Below, piece after piece: positions 1 to 9,010 of a stretch of DNA of 64,000 nt. Below the pieces are notes generated by a model. It did not search any database. It saw nothing but the letters and a program-made list of their open reading frames with translations, and was not told the origin of the DNA. Source of the DNA: Peribacillus muralis (GTDB taxonomy: Bacteria; Bacillota; Bacilli; Bacillales; DSM-1321). The stretch is from contig NZ_LMBV01000005.1 of NCBI RefSeq assembly GCF_001439925.1, positions 62,001 to 126,000 of the forward strand, in the 5' to 3' direction. The translations under genes and the position numbers were made by a program. Position 1 is the stretch's first letter. The number at the start of each line of letters is the position of its first letter.

Positions 1-642
1 GTAGAGATATTTGGAGACAAGGAAACCAAGGGCCTTAAGATTCCAAAAGATGTAGAGATTTATGTAGGAGGAGCCAGTGCTCAGCAGACGGATGATTTTT
101 CCGATTTGTTCATGACGATGATGATATCGATTGGCATTGTCTTTCTGATCATGGTGATAACCTTTAAATCGATCAAAGCACCGATCGCGATTCTGTTTTC
201 ACTGCCGTTCGCCGCGATTGGCGCGGTGTTAGGCTTGGTCATCAGCCGGATTTCAGTCGATGTCACAGCGCTGTTAGGTGCACTCATGCTGATTGGCATT
301 GTCGTGACTAACGCAATTGTGCTTCTAGATCGCGTCAAGCAAAATGAAGAAAAAATGATCATCCGAGATGCGATCATTGAAGCGACGGCCACAAGATTCC
401 GTCCGATCATCATGACGGCTGTCGCAACCATTTGCGCCATGCTGCCTCTTTTATATAAAAAGGCGGAAACGGGCAGCTTGGTTTCACAAAGCTTAGCAAT
501 TGTCGTCATTGGCGGGCTAGCTGTCTCCACACTGCTCACACTCATCGTCATTCCATGTATATACGAATTACTATACTTTAAAAAATCCAAAAAACAGAGA
601 AAGAAAAAGAATGCACCGGTTACCGAAAACATCGAGATGTAA
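1..642 (+). CDS. RND family efflux transporter, C-terminal part (SwrC/AcrB-like)
   Basis: The reading frame is already open at base 1, so only the last 213 residues are present. They form the C-terminal transmembrane block of a resistance-nodulation-division pump: a short periplasmic-type segment (VEIYVGGASAQQTDDFSDLF) and then about five hydrophobic helices. The family signature GALMLIGIVVTNAIVLLDRV and the conserved RFRPIIMTAVATICAMLP stretch are both visible. Gram-positive members such as SwrC export amphipathic compounds or lipopeptides with proton motive force; that role is inferred from the family. The protein ends in a lysine-rich tail, usual for the cytoplasmic end. The gene is followed by a 400-base gap containing a degenerate repeat and then the gerA operon, so it is probably the last gene of its unit. 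Confidence 0.9.
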   Translation, partial: VEIFGDKETKGLKIPKDVEIYVGGASAQQTDDFSDLFMTMMISIGIVFLIMVITFKSIKAPIAILFSLPFAAIGAVLGLVISRISVDVTALLGALMLIGIVVTNAIVLLDRVKQNEEKMIIRDAIIEATATRFRPIIMTAVATICAMLPLLYKKAETGSLVSQSLAIVVIGGLAVSTLLTLIVIPCIYELLYFKKSKKQRKKKNAPVTENIEM

Positions 643-738
643 GAGAATGAATGAAAAAGTTTGTAGAGAATGCACGTTTCTTTACAAGCTTTTTTTCTTT
701 GCCTATAAAGGCGTAATTCTAGCTGTAATTCCTACATC

Positions 739-882
739 TTCGCAATTCAGCCGTTTCTCCACGAAAAATCGTCCGTTCGGCGCAAAACCCCGTCCAGTGA
801 CGCGAAAATCGACCGTGTGGCGCAATAATCCGTCCGTGTGGGTCGATAATCAGACCATCCGCCACAATAATCCGTCCGAAGG
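739..882 (+). repeat. Degenerate ~21-bp tandem repeat in the RND-gerA gap
   Basis: About six or seven diverged copies of a 19-22 base unit occur here. The most regular part is around 811-868, where CGCAATAATCCGTCCGTGTG and variants recur every 19-21 bases. The unit shares a CG-C/T-A-(G)ATAA-TC core with the better preserved arrays near 35.5 and 50.6 kb, so it may be an old member of the same family. Nothing else is seen in the 643-1047 gap: no convincing terminator for the efflux gene and no clear promoter. The open frame through this stretch has no ribosome site and is treated as chance. Confidence 0.5.
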
Positions 883-1047
883 GAATTGGTGGTTAATCTT
901 ACATGCGATTTGGTGAACGAAAACATTAGTTTTTCCTTTTAACCCTTCTAAAAAACAACGGCTTATTTGGGAAATCTCCATGAGCATTTGATATAAAGTC
1001 GTATCAAACGGATGGCGCATGGTTATCCTTATATGGAGGTGGCGATT

Positions 1048-2400
1048 GTGGTGAATACGAATCTTTTAATGAAGGCTTTTCAAGGAAATGATGACATTGT
1101 CCGAAAAGAAATCCATCTGACTGATAAATCAATAAGCCTATTCTATATGAATTCCCTGACAGAACAAAAAACATTAGAGGAATTGGTGATCCGACCGCTT
1201 CAGTTACATAATGGTGAAGAATGGAAGGGACTGCAGAACGTTCTTATTTCTGGAGAGTCAACTGATACTGTCAGTGATGCCGTTCAAGCGGTATTAGAAG
1301 GATTCACACTTATCTCTGATGATAAAGAATTGATTAAACTCAAGACGTTCAGTGTTTCCCAGCGCGGTATTGAAACTTCTTCTATCGAATCCTCTATCAT
1401 GGGCCCGCAGGATGCTTTTACTGAATCGTTACAGACGAGTTTATCTTTAGTTAAAAGAAAAGTGAAGAACATTTCCTTAAAAACGATTATTGGTAATATC
1501 GGAGAAGAAACGCAAACACAGTATGCTGTTTTATATATGGACAATAAAGTCTCCCGTGACAATCTTGATTTTTTGCTGCGTGCTTTGGACCAGCTGAACA
1601 CTCAAGGTATAACGACCGCTTCCTCTTTGCAACAAATGCTGGAAGAGGCACCTTGGTCGCCTTTTCCACAACTGCTCAACACGGTAAGAGTGGACACATC
1701 GATGAGTTCATTACTGGAAGGGAAGGTTGTCTTGCTTTTGGATGGGGCACCACAGGCTCTGATTGGTCCCATCCATTTCATGGAACTGATGAACTCTGCT
1801 GATGATGAATACAATCGGTCATTGACCGCTACATTAATTCGCAACTTAACACTTTTTGGTTTCTTTCTTACGCTTTTCATCACTTCTTCTTACGTTTCAT
1901 TTTTAACGTTCCATCCGGAAATGCTCCCGCCGCAGCTATTTAGCTTGATCGCCACTTCAAGGGCAAAGGTGCCTCTCCCACCTGTGCTGGAAGTGCTGAC
2001 TCTGGAAATCATTATTGAAGTGTTAAGGGAAGCTGCCGCACGTATGTCCATTAAAGTGGGACAAACCATTGGCGTAGTCGGTGGGATTGTGATCGGAACA
2101 GCTGCTGTGGAAGCTGGTTTGGTTAGCAATATCATTATTATTCTAGTCGCTGTTTCAACGCTTCTATCTTACTTGCCATCCAACGTCTTACTGCGGAATG
2201 GCTTTCAAGTGATTAAATATGCATTCATTCTTTTAGCTGGATTCCTCGGTCTGTTTGGACAAATGATTGCTTTTGCTTATTTATTATCACATCTAGTCAA
2301 ATTAAAATCGTTGGGATCGCCGCTTCTTTCCACCGGTTTTAATAATAGTAAAGGCTATACGAACAAGGGCATACTGAGAATGCCAAAGCGGAATCTTTAA
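1048..2400 (+). CDS. gerA: Spore germination protein GerA family (A subunit)
   Basis: This is the A subunit of a Ger-type germinant receptor in the inner spore membrane. Residues 1 to about 260 form the soluble N-terminal domain (FQGNDDIVRKEIHL near the start, later PQDAFTESLQTSLSLVKRKV, both family hallmarks). A membrane domain of four or five helices follows from LIRNLTLFGFFLTLFITSSY. FHPEMLPPQL and PLPPVLEVL-EIIIEVLREAAARM are conserved in GerAA/GerKA/YndD proteins. I start at GTG 1048 because GGAGGT lies at 1035-1040; an adjacent GTG at 1051 is possible, while an upstream ATG at 1012 has no ribosome site. The predicted 450 residues are slightly short for the family. It is first in a three-gene operon with the B and C subunits. 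The germinant cannot be told from sequence. Confidence 0.93.
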   Translation: MVNTNLLMKAFQGNDDIVRKEIHLTDKSISLFYMNSLTEQKTLEELVIRPLQLHNGEEWKGLQNVLISGESTDTVSDAVQAVLEGFTLISDDKELIKLKTFSVSQRGIETSSIESSIMGPQDAFTESLQTSLSLVKRKVKNISLKTIIGNIGEETQTQYAVLYMDNKVSRDNLDFLLRALDQLNTQGITTASSLQQMLEEAPWSPFPQLLNTVRVDTSMSSLLEGKVVLLLDGAPQALIGPIHFMELMNSADDEYNRSLTATLIRNLTLFGFFLTLFITSSYVSFLTFHPEMLPPQLFSLIATSRAKVPLPPVLEVLTLEIIIEVLREAAARMSIKVGQTIGVVGGIVIGTAAVEAGLVSNIIIILVAVSTLLSYLPSNVLLRNGFQVIKYAFILLAGFLGLFGQMIAFAYLLSHLVKLKSLGSPLLSTGFNNSKGYTNKGILRMPKRNL

Positions 2401-2432
2401 AAATAAACGTTTTAGAGCAAATAGGTGGAAAA

Positions 2433-3509
2433 ATGGGAATGCAAAATCAAAAAAAACTAAATTCAGTTCATGTTATTTTCTTGATGATAAATACGGTTAC
2501 AGGAGTCGGATTGATTACATTTCCACACGACGTAAGCCAAGTAGGTTATGGGATGTGGGTCATGCCGCTTGTTTATGGAATCGTCATACAACTGTTTTTT
2601 TTCTTGTTTTTCAAGCTGCTCAAATACTATCCCAATCATACCTTATTTCAAATCAATACATTATTATTGGGAAAAGTGGCAGGTAACGTCATCAATTTCA
2701 TGATCTTTATCTATGCCATCCTTGTTATCTTCCGAGTGATCAAAACGTATGTTCATATACTGAGCCTACTGTCCTTGCCATCCAATCCAACATTTTGGAT
2801 CGTAACGGCCCTTCTCTTTGTTACCTTTACGATTGTCAGTAAAGGAAATATCATTTCACTGGCTCAATATCATATTTTGTCTTTCTATATATCCATATGG
2901 ATCATTCTTTTTCTGATTACCGGTTTTAATAAAGGAGATATTACTCATTTGCTGCCGCTTTTTAACTTCACGGCCCCGGATCTCATTGCAGCATTCCCTA
3001 AAGGGTACTTTTCTTTTGTTGGATTTGAATTCATCCTTTTCTTTTATCCGTTTATTAACAATCAGGAAAAAGCATTTAAACATAGTAGTATAGCTTTATG
3101 GGTTATGGTTTTAATATATTGCTTTGTAACGATTGCCACTATCGTCCATTACACGGATTGGGAGTTACAGCATACTAAATTTCCTATAATCAACTTCATG
3201 CAAGAGGTTAAATTTTCTTTTATTGTCCGAATCGATAATCTATTTATCAATATATGGCTACTTTTGGTCTTAGGCACGACTGCTACTTATATTTGGATTG
3301 CTAAGAACGCCTTAGATCAAATAACGAGGAATCAAAAACATGAAAAAACGAAAATACTTTCGGGTTTAGGTGTGGTTTTTATCCTTCTTTTCCTGCCAGG
3401 AGGTTCGGGTGAAGCAGTAGGGAAAATTGCAGATGGGTTAATATATGCTAATGTTCTACTGGCTATTTTTCCATTATTTCTACTTGTAATAAGGAGGGTG
3501 AAGTCTTGA
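2433..3509 (+). CDS. gerB: Spore germination protein GerB family (APC-type permease)
   Basis: This 358-residue integral membrane protein with about ten helices belongs to the GerAB/YndE spore permease family, an APC-superfamily branch that forms the germinant-binding subunit of the receptor. The N-terminal region with MINTVTGVGLITFPHDVSQVG is the usual first helix pair, and FKLLKYYPNHTLFQINTLLLG matches the conserved loop. GFEFILFFYPFI near residue 195 is a further family landmark. The ribosome site is AGGTGG at 2423-2428, and the gene follows the A subunit by 32 bases. Its stop codon overlaps the start of the C subunit, and an AAGGAGGG site for that next gene lies inside its last codons, indicating coupled translation. 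Confidence 0.93.
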   Translation: MGMQNQKKLNSVHVIFLMINTVTGVGLITFPHDVSQVGYGMWVMPLVYGIVIQLFFFLFFKLLKYYPNHTLFQINTLLLGKVAGNVINFMIFIYAILVIFRVIKTYVHILSLLSLPSNPTFWIVTALLFVTFTIVSKGNIISLAQYHILSFYISIWIILFLITGFNKGDITHLLPLFNFTAPDLIAAFPKGYFSFVGFEFILFFYPFINNQEKAFKHSSIALWVMVLIYCFVTIATIVHYTDWELQHTKFPIINFMQEVKFSFIVRIDNLFINIWLLLVLGTTATYIWIAKNALDQITRNQKHEKTKILSGLGVVFILLFLPGGSGEAVGKIADGLIYANVLLAIFPLFLLVIRRVKS

Positions 3510-4594
3510 TGAATTTCTTTAAAGTCACCTTCTTGGGTATATGTCTACTCCAATTATCCGGTTGCACCCAGTTTCAGCAACCGGCTATTGAAGATTATGC
3601 CTTAGTTCAAGTGGTTACGTTCGATTATGTGGAATCAACAAAAGAAACGAAAGTCTCCGTCATGATTCCACAGGTCATTACGAGAGATAAAGAATCAATC
3701 AAAGTTTATGAAGTCACGGATGCTACGATTGCCGGTGCTATCAATAAACTTTCGATGAAAATCGATAAGACGATGGTTCCTTCCCAGCTGCAGGTAGGAC
3801 TGATCAGCCAAAAGTACGCAAAAGAAAAAGGATTGAAGGAACTCATAGAATTCTTCAGGTACCATCCTACTTTATCGATGAATATGATGATGGGCATTAC
3901 AGAAGAGAATGCAGGAAATATCGTTAAAGGAAAATATAAGGACCAACCTAAAATTAACGACTATATCATCAGTTTAATGATACCAAGATTCAATAAATCA
4001 TTTGCTACCTTCACAAATCTTCAAGAGGTGTATTATAGAACGTCCAGCGGAACATCGGATCCTACAATTCCCCTGCTTATAAAAGAAGACCAACAATTGT
4101 CCTTTGATGGGAATGTGTTATTTCGGGACTATAAAATGCAACATACCCTTGGGGTGAATAAAAGCAATATCCTTCAATTACTTAGGGAAAAGAGAGGGAA
4201 ATTATATACTGTTGAAATGGACTTAAAAGGAGCAAAACGTAAACAAATCTTTACAAGAACGCTGAAAAGTAAAGTAAGGTACATAAGTAACGGAGATTTA
4301 AGTCATCCGCAGGTAACGGTAAAGCTGGATATCCAAGTGGGTGGTTTAACCATCGATTCGGGTGCACCTATTAGTGCAACGGAAAAACGAATTAACCAAT
4401 ATATTAAAACAGAAGTGAACCAGTTAATTGCCGAGCTTCAAAAAGAAGAAGTGGATGCCATCGGAATGGGTGAAGCATTCCGCCGTACACATAGAGGAAA
4501 ATGGTCGGGGGAAAATTGGAGACAGACATTTCCAAAAGTAAGATACACTACAGAAGTTACTACGGATGTTACTGAAGGAGGACTGAGTGAATAG
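3509..4594 (+). CDS. gerC: Spore germination lipoprotein GerC family
   Basis: This is the C subunit of the germinant receptor, a lipoprotein on the outer face of the inner spore membrane. A short signal peptide ends in the lipobox LSGC, so Cys near residue 19 should carry the lipid. The rest shows the three-domain GerC pattern: an early VQVVTFDYVE strand, DATIAGAINKLSMKIDKTMVPSQLQVGLIS, and a C-terminal domain with VTVKLDIQVGG and the INQYIKTEVNQLIAELQKEE helix, ending near the conserved FRRTHRGKW. Both ATG 3509 and TTG 3506 are in frame behind AAGGAGGG (3491-3498); the ATG overlaps the gerB stop. A strong terminator follows, closing the gerABC operon. Confidence 0.93.
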   Translation: MNFFKVTFLGICLLQLSGCTQFQQPAIEDYALVQVVTFDYVESTKETKVSVMIPQVITRDKESIKVYEVTDATIAGAINKLSMKIDKTMVPSQLQVGLISQKYAKEKGLKELIEFFRYHPTLSMNMMMGITEENAGNIVKGKYKDQPKINDYIISLMIPRFNKSFATFTNLQEVYYRTSSGTSDPTIPLLIKEDQQLSFDGNVLFRDYKMQHTLGVNKSNILQLLREKRGKLYTVEMDLKGAKRKQIFTRTLKSKVRYISNGDLSHPQVTVKLDIQVGGLTIDSGAPISATEKRINQYIKTEVNQLIAELQKEEVDAIGMGEAFRRTHRGKWSGENWRQTFPKVRYTTEVTTDVTEGGLSE

Positions 4595-4628
4595 ATCATA
4601 ATACCAGAATACCATTGCTTAAACAACG

Positions 4629-4662
4629 GGCGCTTATCCAATATGGATAGGCGCCTTATTTT
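4629..4662 (+). terminator. Terminator of the gerABC operon
   Basis: An 11-bp stem (GGCGCTTATCC pairing with GGATAGGCGCC, one G-U pair) with a 5-base loop is followed by TTATTTTA. It lies about 35 bases after the gerC stop. Confidence 0.85.
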
Positions 4663-4825
4663 AGTCGGGTCCTTTGCACTATAACGATTTGTTAAGTTAA
4701 GTATAAATATTATTAAATTGTCGCACTTGATAACTGAATCTATAATTAATTTAGAATTTGTAATTTTTAGAAATATCTTATTTTTGGTGAAACCGAAAGT
4801 AAATCTAAGGAGGATAGTGGGATAC

Positions 4826-4873
4826 ATGTTTGGCGAAAGCAATGGAAGCAGGACTGATAAAAATAAAAAGTGA
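4826..4873 (+). CDS. Possible 15-codon leader ORF before the secreted protease
   Basis: The best ribosome site upstream of the protease (AAGGAGGA, 4807-4814) is placed for the ATG at 4826, not for the protease frame. That ATG opens a 15-codon frame rich in Ser, Gly, Asn and Lys which stops at 4871-4873, four bases before the protease ATG at 4878. The protease ATG itself has only a weak site. The layout suggests translational coupling through a leader peptide. The alternative is a TTG at 4830 in the protease frame, but its 16-base spacing from the ribosome site is poor. Confidence 0.35.
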   Translation: MFGESNGSRTDKNKK

Positions 4874-4877
4874 ATGG

Positions 4878-7800
4878 ATGATGAAGCAATTGAAGTCTAA
4901 AATTCTGAAACGAATGAAAAACCCCTTTTTAACGATACTATCGGTAGGGGTATTGTCTATAACCTTTCAAAGTAATCTTCAGACAGTTTCGGCGGTAAAG
5001 AATACTAGCGGCGAAAAAATTCTGGCATCTTTGACGCAAGAACAAAAAGAGGCGCTCAACGAATTGAAAGTTTACCAAAGTAATGGATTGGAAGGTTTCA
5101 GCAAAAAAGAATTAGAGAATGATAAAGAAATATCCGTCATTGTCGAATTCCGTTCAAAACCAGAAAAAGTGGCAATCTTGAATGAAGCTCTGATGGGTAA
5201 GAAGATATCAGAAAACCAGGCAAAGACGCAAGTTGATCAGGAGCATGAACAATTTAAACGTGATATTAAACAAATATTCCCTGCAACTTCTGCAAAAAAA
5301 GCAAAGCAAGATACATACAAGATTACGAGAAACTTCAAGACAACGTACAATGGGGTTTCAATGAACATTCCCGCAAATGAAGTAGAAAAGCTGTTAAAGT
5401 CAAAAGCTGTAAAGGCCGTACATAAAAGTGAGCAATTCACAATCGATCCACCTGCAGAAACAGATACCAAAAATGTACAAGGAACAGAGGTGACTCTTGA
5501 CAGCGGAGCATTCTTAAATGTGGACAAGCTGCACAAAGAGGGCTATACAGGAAAAGGTGTAAAGGTGGCCGTCATTGATACGGGTTTAGATTATAACCAC
5601 CCTGATTTGAAAGCGGTCTTCAAAGGCGGCCGTGACTTTGTCGATAATGATGAGGATCCGATGGAGACTACGTATGAAGATTGGAAGAAATCAGGAAGAC
5701 CTCTGTACGATGGTGGGGGTAATTCCTATTATACGGATCACGGCACGCATGTCTCAGGTACGATAGCTGCGCAGGCACAAAACTCAACCGCTCCAAAAGT
5801 AAAAGGGATCGCCCCTGATGCCGACTTGTACGCCTATCGTGTACTTGGACCATATGGCAGCGGAGATGAAGAAGACATAATGGCCGGGATTGATCAAGCA
5901 GTCATCGACGGGATGGATGTCATGAACCTTTCCTTAGGAGGAAATAGTAATGATCCTGCGGCGCCGCTCAGTACGGCGATCAATTATGCGGTCTTAAATG
6001 GTGTGACCGCAGTTGTCACTGCCGGCAATAATGGGCCATCTGACTATACGATTGGCAACCCGGGAGCGGCAGCGTTTGGGTTGACTGTAGGAGCAAGCAG
6101 TTCGCCATTATCTGTCGTGAAGTATGCGGGAAGATTGACTGGGTTGAAAAAAGGATACAATTTAAGCAATTTGTATAAAGCCTTTAATAGCGACCTGAAA
6201 GCGTTAGAAGGTAAGAGCTTGGACATCGTCGACATGAATGATGGCATGGCAGCGGATTATGTCAATAAAGACGTAAAAGGGAAAGTCGTTTTTATAAAGC
6301 AAGGCATCATTGGAACACAAGACAAAGTCCTTATTGCCAAGAACAACGGAGCCAGTGTTGTTATTACCTATAACAACAGACCAAATGAAGGACCTTCCAA
6401 TTTTGTCAGAGAAGATCAGCGTTTCGTCCCTACTTTTTCATTGAGTAATGATGAAGGACTGGATTTCAAAGCCCAACTGACTACGAATAAAAAACTGACC
6501 TTCGAAAATTATAAAGAAACGTTTACTGATGGCGATAAACTGGCCAGCTTCAGTTCCCGCGGTCCGACACGGAAAAATTATGACATGAAACCAGAGGTCA
6601 CAGCACCTGGAGTGAGTGTATTATCCACTGTTCCCGCGTATTCCTTGAATCCAGATAAAGAGGATGACTATCAATATGCCTATGATCGCTTGTCAGGAAC
6701 GTCGATGGCCGCCCCTCACGTAGCTGGGATTGCAGCACTGTTATTACAAGCAAATCCTGAACTTGGGCCGCAAGATATCAAGACGATTTTAATGAATACA
6801 GCTAAGCCTTTAAACGGAACATATAGCGTCTTTGACGTAGGTGCCGGCCGTGTAGATCCGTACCGCGCAGTCCATAACGTAGCAAAAATTGCCGTCCAAG
6901 ATCAAACGGGTGTCGTGTTTGACAGGGAAGATGTTTCGTTAAAAGAACAGACTGGCGGTCTTGCATTCGGCAGCCATTATGCGCGTGAGGAAATCAATTT
7001 AGAAAGAACTGTAAAAATTGAAAATGAAGAAAATAAAAAGAAAACATTCATGATTACGACCTATTTCCAAAGGGGAGTAAGCGGCTCGTTAGACGCTAAG
7101 CAGAATGGAGTTAAATTGACTGCGCCACCGATCATTTCTGTTACTGCGTCAAAGTCGAAAAACATTCCGGTATCAATAAGGATCCCCGCAACGGCAAGAC
7201 CGGGTGTATATGAAGGATATATTATGGTTACAAACCAAGAAAACAGTAAAGAAAGATATCGCGTACCATTCAGCATCCGTACGACTGAGGAAGGCTTTAA
7301 CGCTACAGATTTATCAGAAATTGCGATATCACCGCCATATTTGCATGTAAAGAGAATTTACCAAAGTAATTCAAGTGCTTCCTTACTGTTCAATTTCAAG
7401 GCACCAATGAAACGTTTGGACCTTATTTTGGAAGATGGAAAAACAGGGAAGGAATTGGGCTTCTTAGGAACCGTCAATGTCGAATCCTTATACGATGGGA
7501 TAAACTATTCTATCCAAGATGCATTCAACGGCACATACTATGCCTATACAGATGATACGCATCAAGCGGTTGCTTCTCAAGTCAGCTATGCCAAGCCGGG
7601 ACAATACAGTATCAAGGTTATCGGTACGACCGAACGTGATAAAGTTTTCAGTACTTATGAAGAGATTTACATTGATCATATTGGACCGAAAATGACAACT
7701 TCTTTTGATACAAATGAAACACGTGTCATCGAATATCAGGAGGGACAAAATACAGTACCTCTTCACGTGCAGGTTACCGATAAAGAAGTGGAACAGATGA

Positions 7801-8969
7801 CGGCTGCGGGTATCGAAGTCGATCAATCGATCAACGCTTTTAATTATTCCTTGGACGGAAACTATTCTACTGCAGTCCAAGTAGGATCTGACGGGATATT
7901 AGATTTTGATGTTCCGATGAATGAAGCTGTACCATTCTTGAAATTGAATGTATTCGGAACAGATGCTGCGAACAATCCAAGCGTGAAGGAAAATTATTAT
8001 TTTGTGAAAGAAGGAACACCATATAGTTTCATGAAGGCAGATAAGACCGTTATGAAAATGGGCGATAGCACTTCCGCAAAACTTGCGTTACACAATGTGA
8101 TAAACGTAAAATCTGCGGAATGGACAATCAATACTGGATCTAATCTAGAAATCAGTGATGTGAAGCTGGATGAAAGCCTAGCATCACATGCCAACGCCAA
8201 GGTGTCTGTTGAAAAAACCGGAAACACGGCGAAGGTGAAATTGGATTTAAACGGTTCAAAAGGAGTATCTGGTGACATCAACGCGGTGCGTATGCAAATA
8301 AAAGTAAACGATTCTTCGTTTGCAGCAAATGCGACATGGAAAATGACCGCTTCTTATACGGATGAAACGGATAACCAACATACCATCTCCGGGGCCAGCT
8401 CTGAACTGACCATTCAACCTGCATTTTCTGAAGTTTACGGTTCACTGAGATCAGAGGGACTTGGGTTTGGGACGGATTGGACAAAGGTAGGTGCCACTGT
8501 TCAGGTAATAGACTCTGATGGGAAGAAATATGATGGAACATCTACGTTAGATCGGATTGGAAGCTACCGCATAACGAAGCTCCCGCTGTCTGATAAACCG
8601 TTCACATGGAAGATGACGCTTCCTGGACATTTTTCTATCTCACAACAACTGCCTATCGGTGTTACGCGAGATAATGAAGTTTGGGGCCAGCTGTTGCAAT
8701 ACTTTAGCAAAAATATTGTGGCTGGAGATGTGAATCAAGATCAAGTCATCGATATCCTGGATGCAATGGCTGTACAAAAAGCTTGGAATACAAGTGATAG
8801 AGCCGCTGATATTAATTTTGATGGAATTGTCAATGCAAAAGATATGTCATATATCCAAAACAACTATCAAAAGCAGAATGCGGATGCAAACAACCCTCCT
8901 TCTCCTCTAGACGAAAAGGATGGAAAGACATTGAACGATATTTTAAACGAATTGGGAATAACTCAATAA
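4878..8969 (+). CDS. Secreted S8 subtilisin-like protease with PA and dockerin-like domains
   Basis: A multidomain exoprotease of about 1363 residues, similar in architecture to Bacillus Vpr-type proteases. A Lys/Arg-rich start and hydrophobic core end in SNLQTVSA, a signal peptide. An inhibitor I9-type propeptide covers roughly residues 85-185. The S8 triad is visible: Asp234 in VIDTGLDYNHPDL, His288 in DHGTHVSG, Ser609 in SGTSMAAPHVAG. A PA domain (about 450-510) is inserted between His and Ser. Long Fn3/beta-sandwich regions follow. Residues about 1283-1333 hold two Ca-loop repeats, GDVNQDQVIDILDAM and ADINFDGIVNAKDM, typical of a type I dockerin. The tail is Asn/Pro-rich. Start choice is uncertain (4878, 4881 or TTG 4830; see the leader ORF). 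A dockerin would normally bind a cohesin, and none is seen in this window. Confidence 0.92.
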   Translation: MMKQLKSKILKRMKNPFLTILSVGVLSITFQSNLQTVSAVKNTSGEKILASLTQEQKEALNELKVYQSNGLEGFSKKELENDKEISVIVEFRSKPEKVAILNEALMGKKISENQAKTQVDQEHEQFKRDIKQIFPATSAKKAKQDTYKITRNFKTTYNGVSMNIPANEVEKLLKSKAVKAVHKSEQFTIDPPAETDTKNVQGTEVTLDSGAFLNVDKLHKEGYTGKGVKVAVIDTGLDYNHPDLKAVFKGGRDFVDNDEDPMETTYEDWKKSGRPLYDGGGNSYYTDHGTHVSGTIAAQAQNSTAPKVKGIAPDADLYAYRVLGPYGSGDEEDIMAGIDQAVIDGMDVMNLSLGGNSNDPAAPLSTAINYAVLNGVTAVVTAGNNGPSDYTIGNPGAAAFGLTVGASSSPLSVVKYAGRLTGLKKGYNLSNLYKAFNSDLKALEGKSLDIVDMNDGMAADYVNKDVKGKVVFIKQGIIGTQDKVLIAKNNGASVVITYNNRPNEGPSNFVREDQRFVPTFSLSNDEGLDFKAQLTTNKKLTFENYKETFTDGDKLASFSSRGPTRKNYDMKPEVTAPGVSVLSTVPAYSLNPDKEDDYQYAYDRLSGTSMAAPHVAGIAALLLQANPELGPQDIKTILMNTAKPLNGTYSVFDVGAGRVDPYRAVHNVAKIAVQDQTGVVFDREDVSLKEQTGGLAFGSHYAREEINLERTVKIENEENKKKTFMITTYFQRGVSGSLDAKQNGVKLTAPPIISVTASKSKNIPVSIRIPATARPGVYEGYIMVTNQENSKERYRVPFSIRTTEEGFNATDLSEIAISPPYLHVKRIYQSNSSASLLFNFKAPMKRLDLILEDGKTGKELGFLGTVNVESLYDGINYSIQDAFNGTYYAYTDDTHQAVASQVSYAKPGQYSIKVIGTTERDKVFSTYEEIYIDHIGPKMTTSFDTNETRVIEYQEGQNTVPLHVQVTDKEVEQMTAAGIEVDQSINAFNYSLDGNYSTAVQVGSDGILDFDVPMNEAVPFLKLNVFGTDAANNPSVKENYYFVKEGTPYSFMKADKTVMKMGDSTSAKLALHNVINVKSAEWTINTGSNLEISDVKLDESLASHANAKVSVEKTGNTAKVKLDLNGSKGVSGDINAVRMQIKVNDSSFAANATWKMTASYTDETDNQHTISGASSELTIQPAFSEVYGSLRSEGLGFGTDWTKVGATVQVIDSDGKKYDGTSTLDRIGSYRITKLPLSDKPFTWKMTLPGHFSISQQLPIGVTRDNEVWGQLLQYFSKNIVAGDVNQDQVIDILDAMAVQKAWNTSDRAADINFDGIVNAKDMSYIQNNYQKQNADANNPPSPLDEKDGKTLNDILNELGITQ

Positions 8970-8980
8970 GAACATAAGAG

Positions 8981-9005
8981 GGATAGTCCTTTCATAGGGC
9001 TATCC
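8981..9005 (+). terminator. Hairpin after the protease gene
   Basis: GGATAGTCC pairs with GGGCTATCC (9 bp, one wobble) 11 bases after the stop. There is no run of T afterwards, so it may only be an mRNA 3' stabiliser or a weak terminator. Confidence 0.45.
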
Positions 9006-9010
9006 AAACT

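Noticed and set aside
611..916. Plus-strand 101-codon frame between the RND gene and gerA
   Set aside because: Starts inside the RND gene without a ribosome site and runs through the degenerate repeat.
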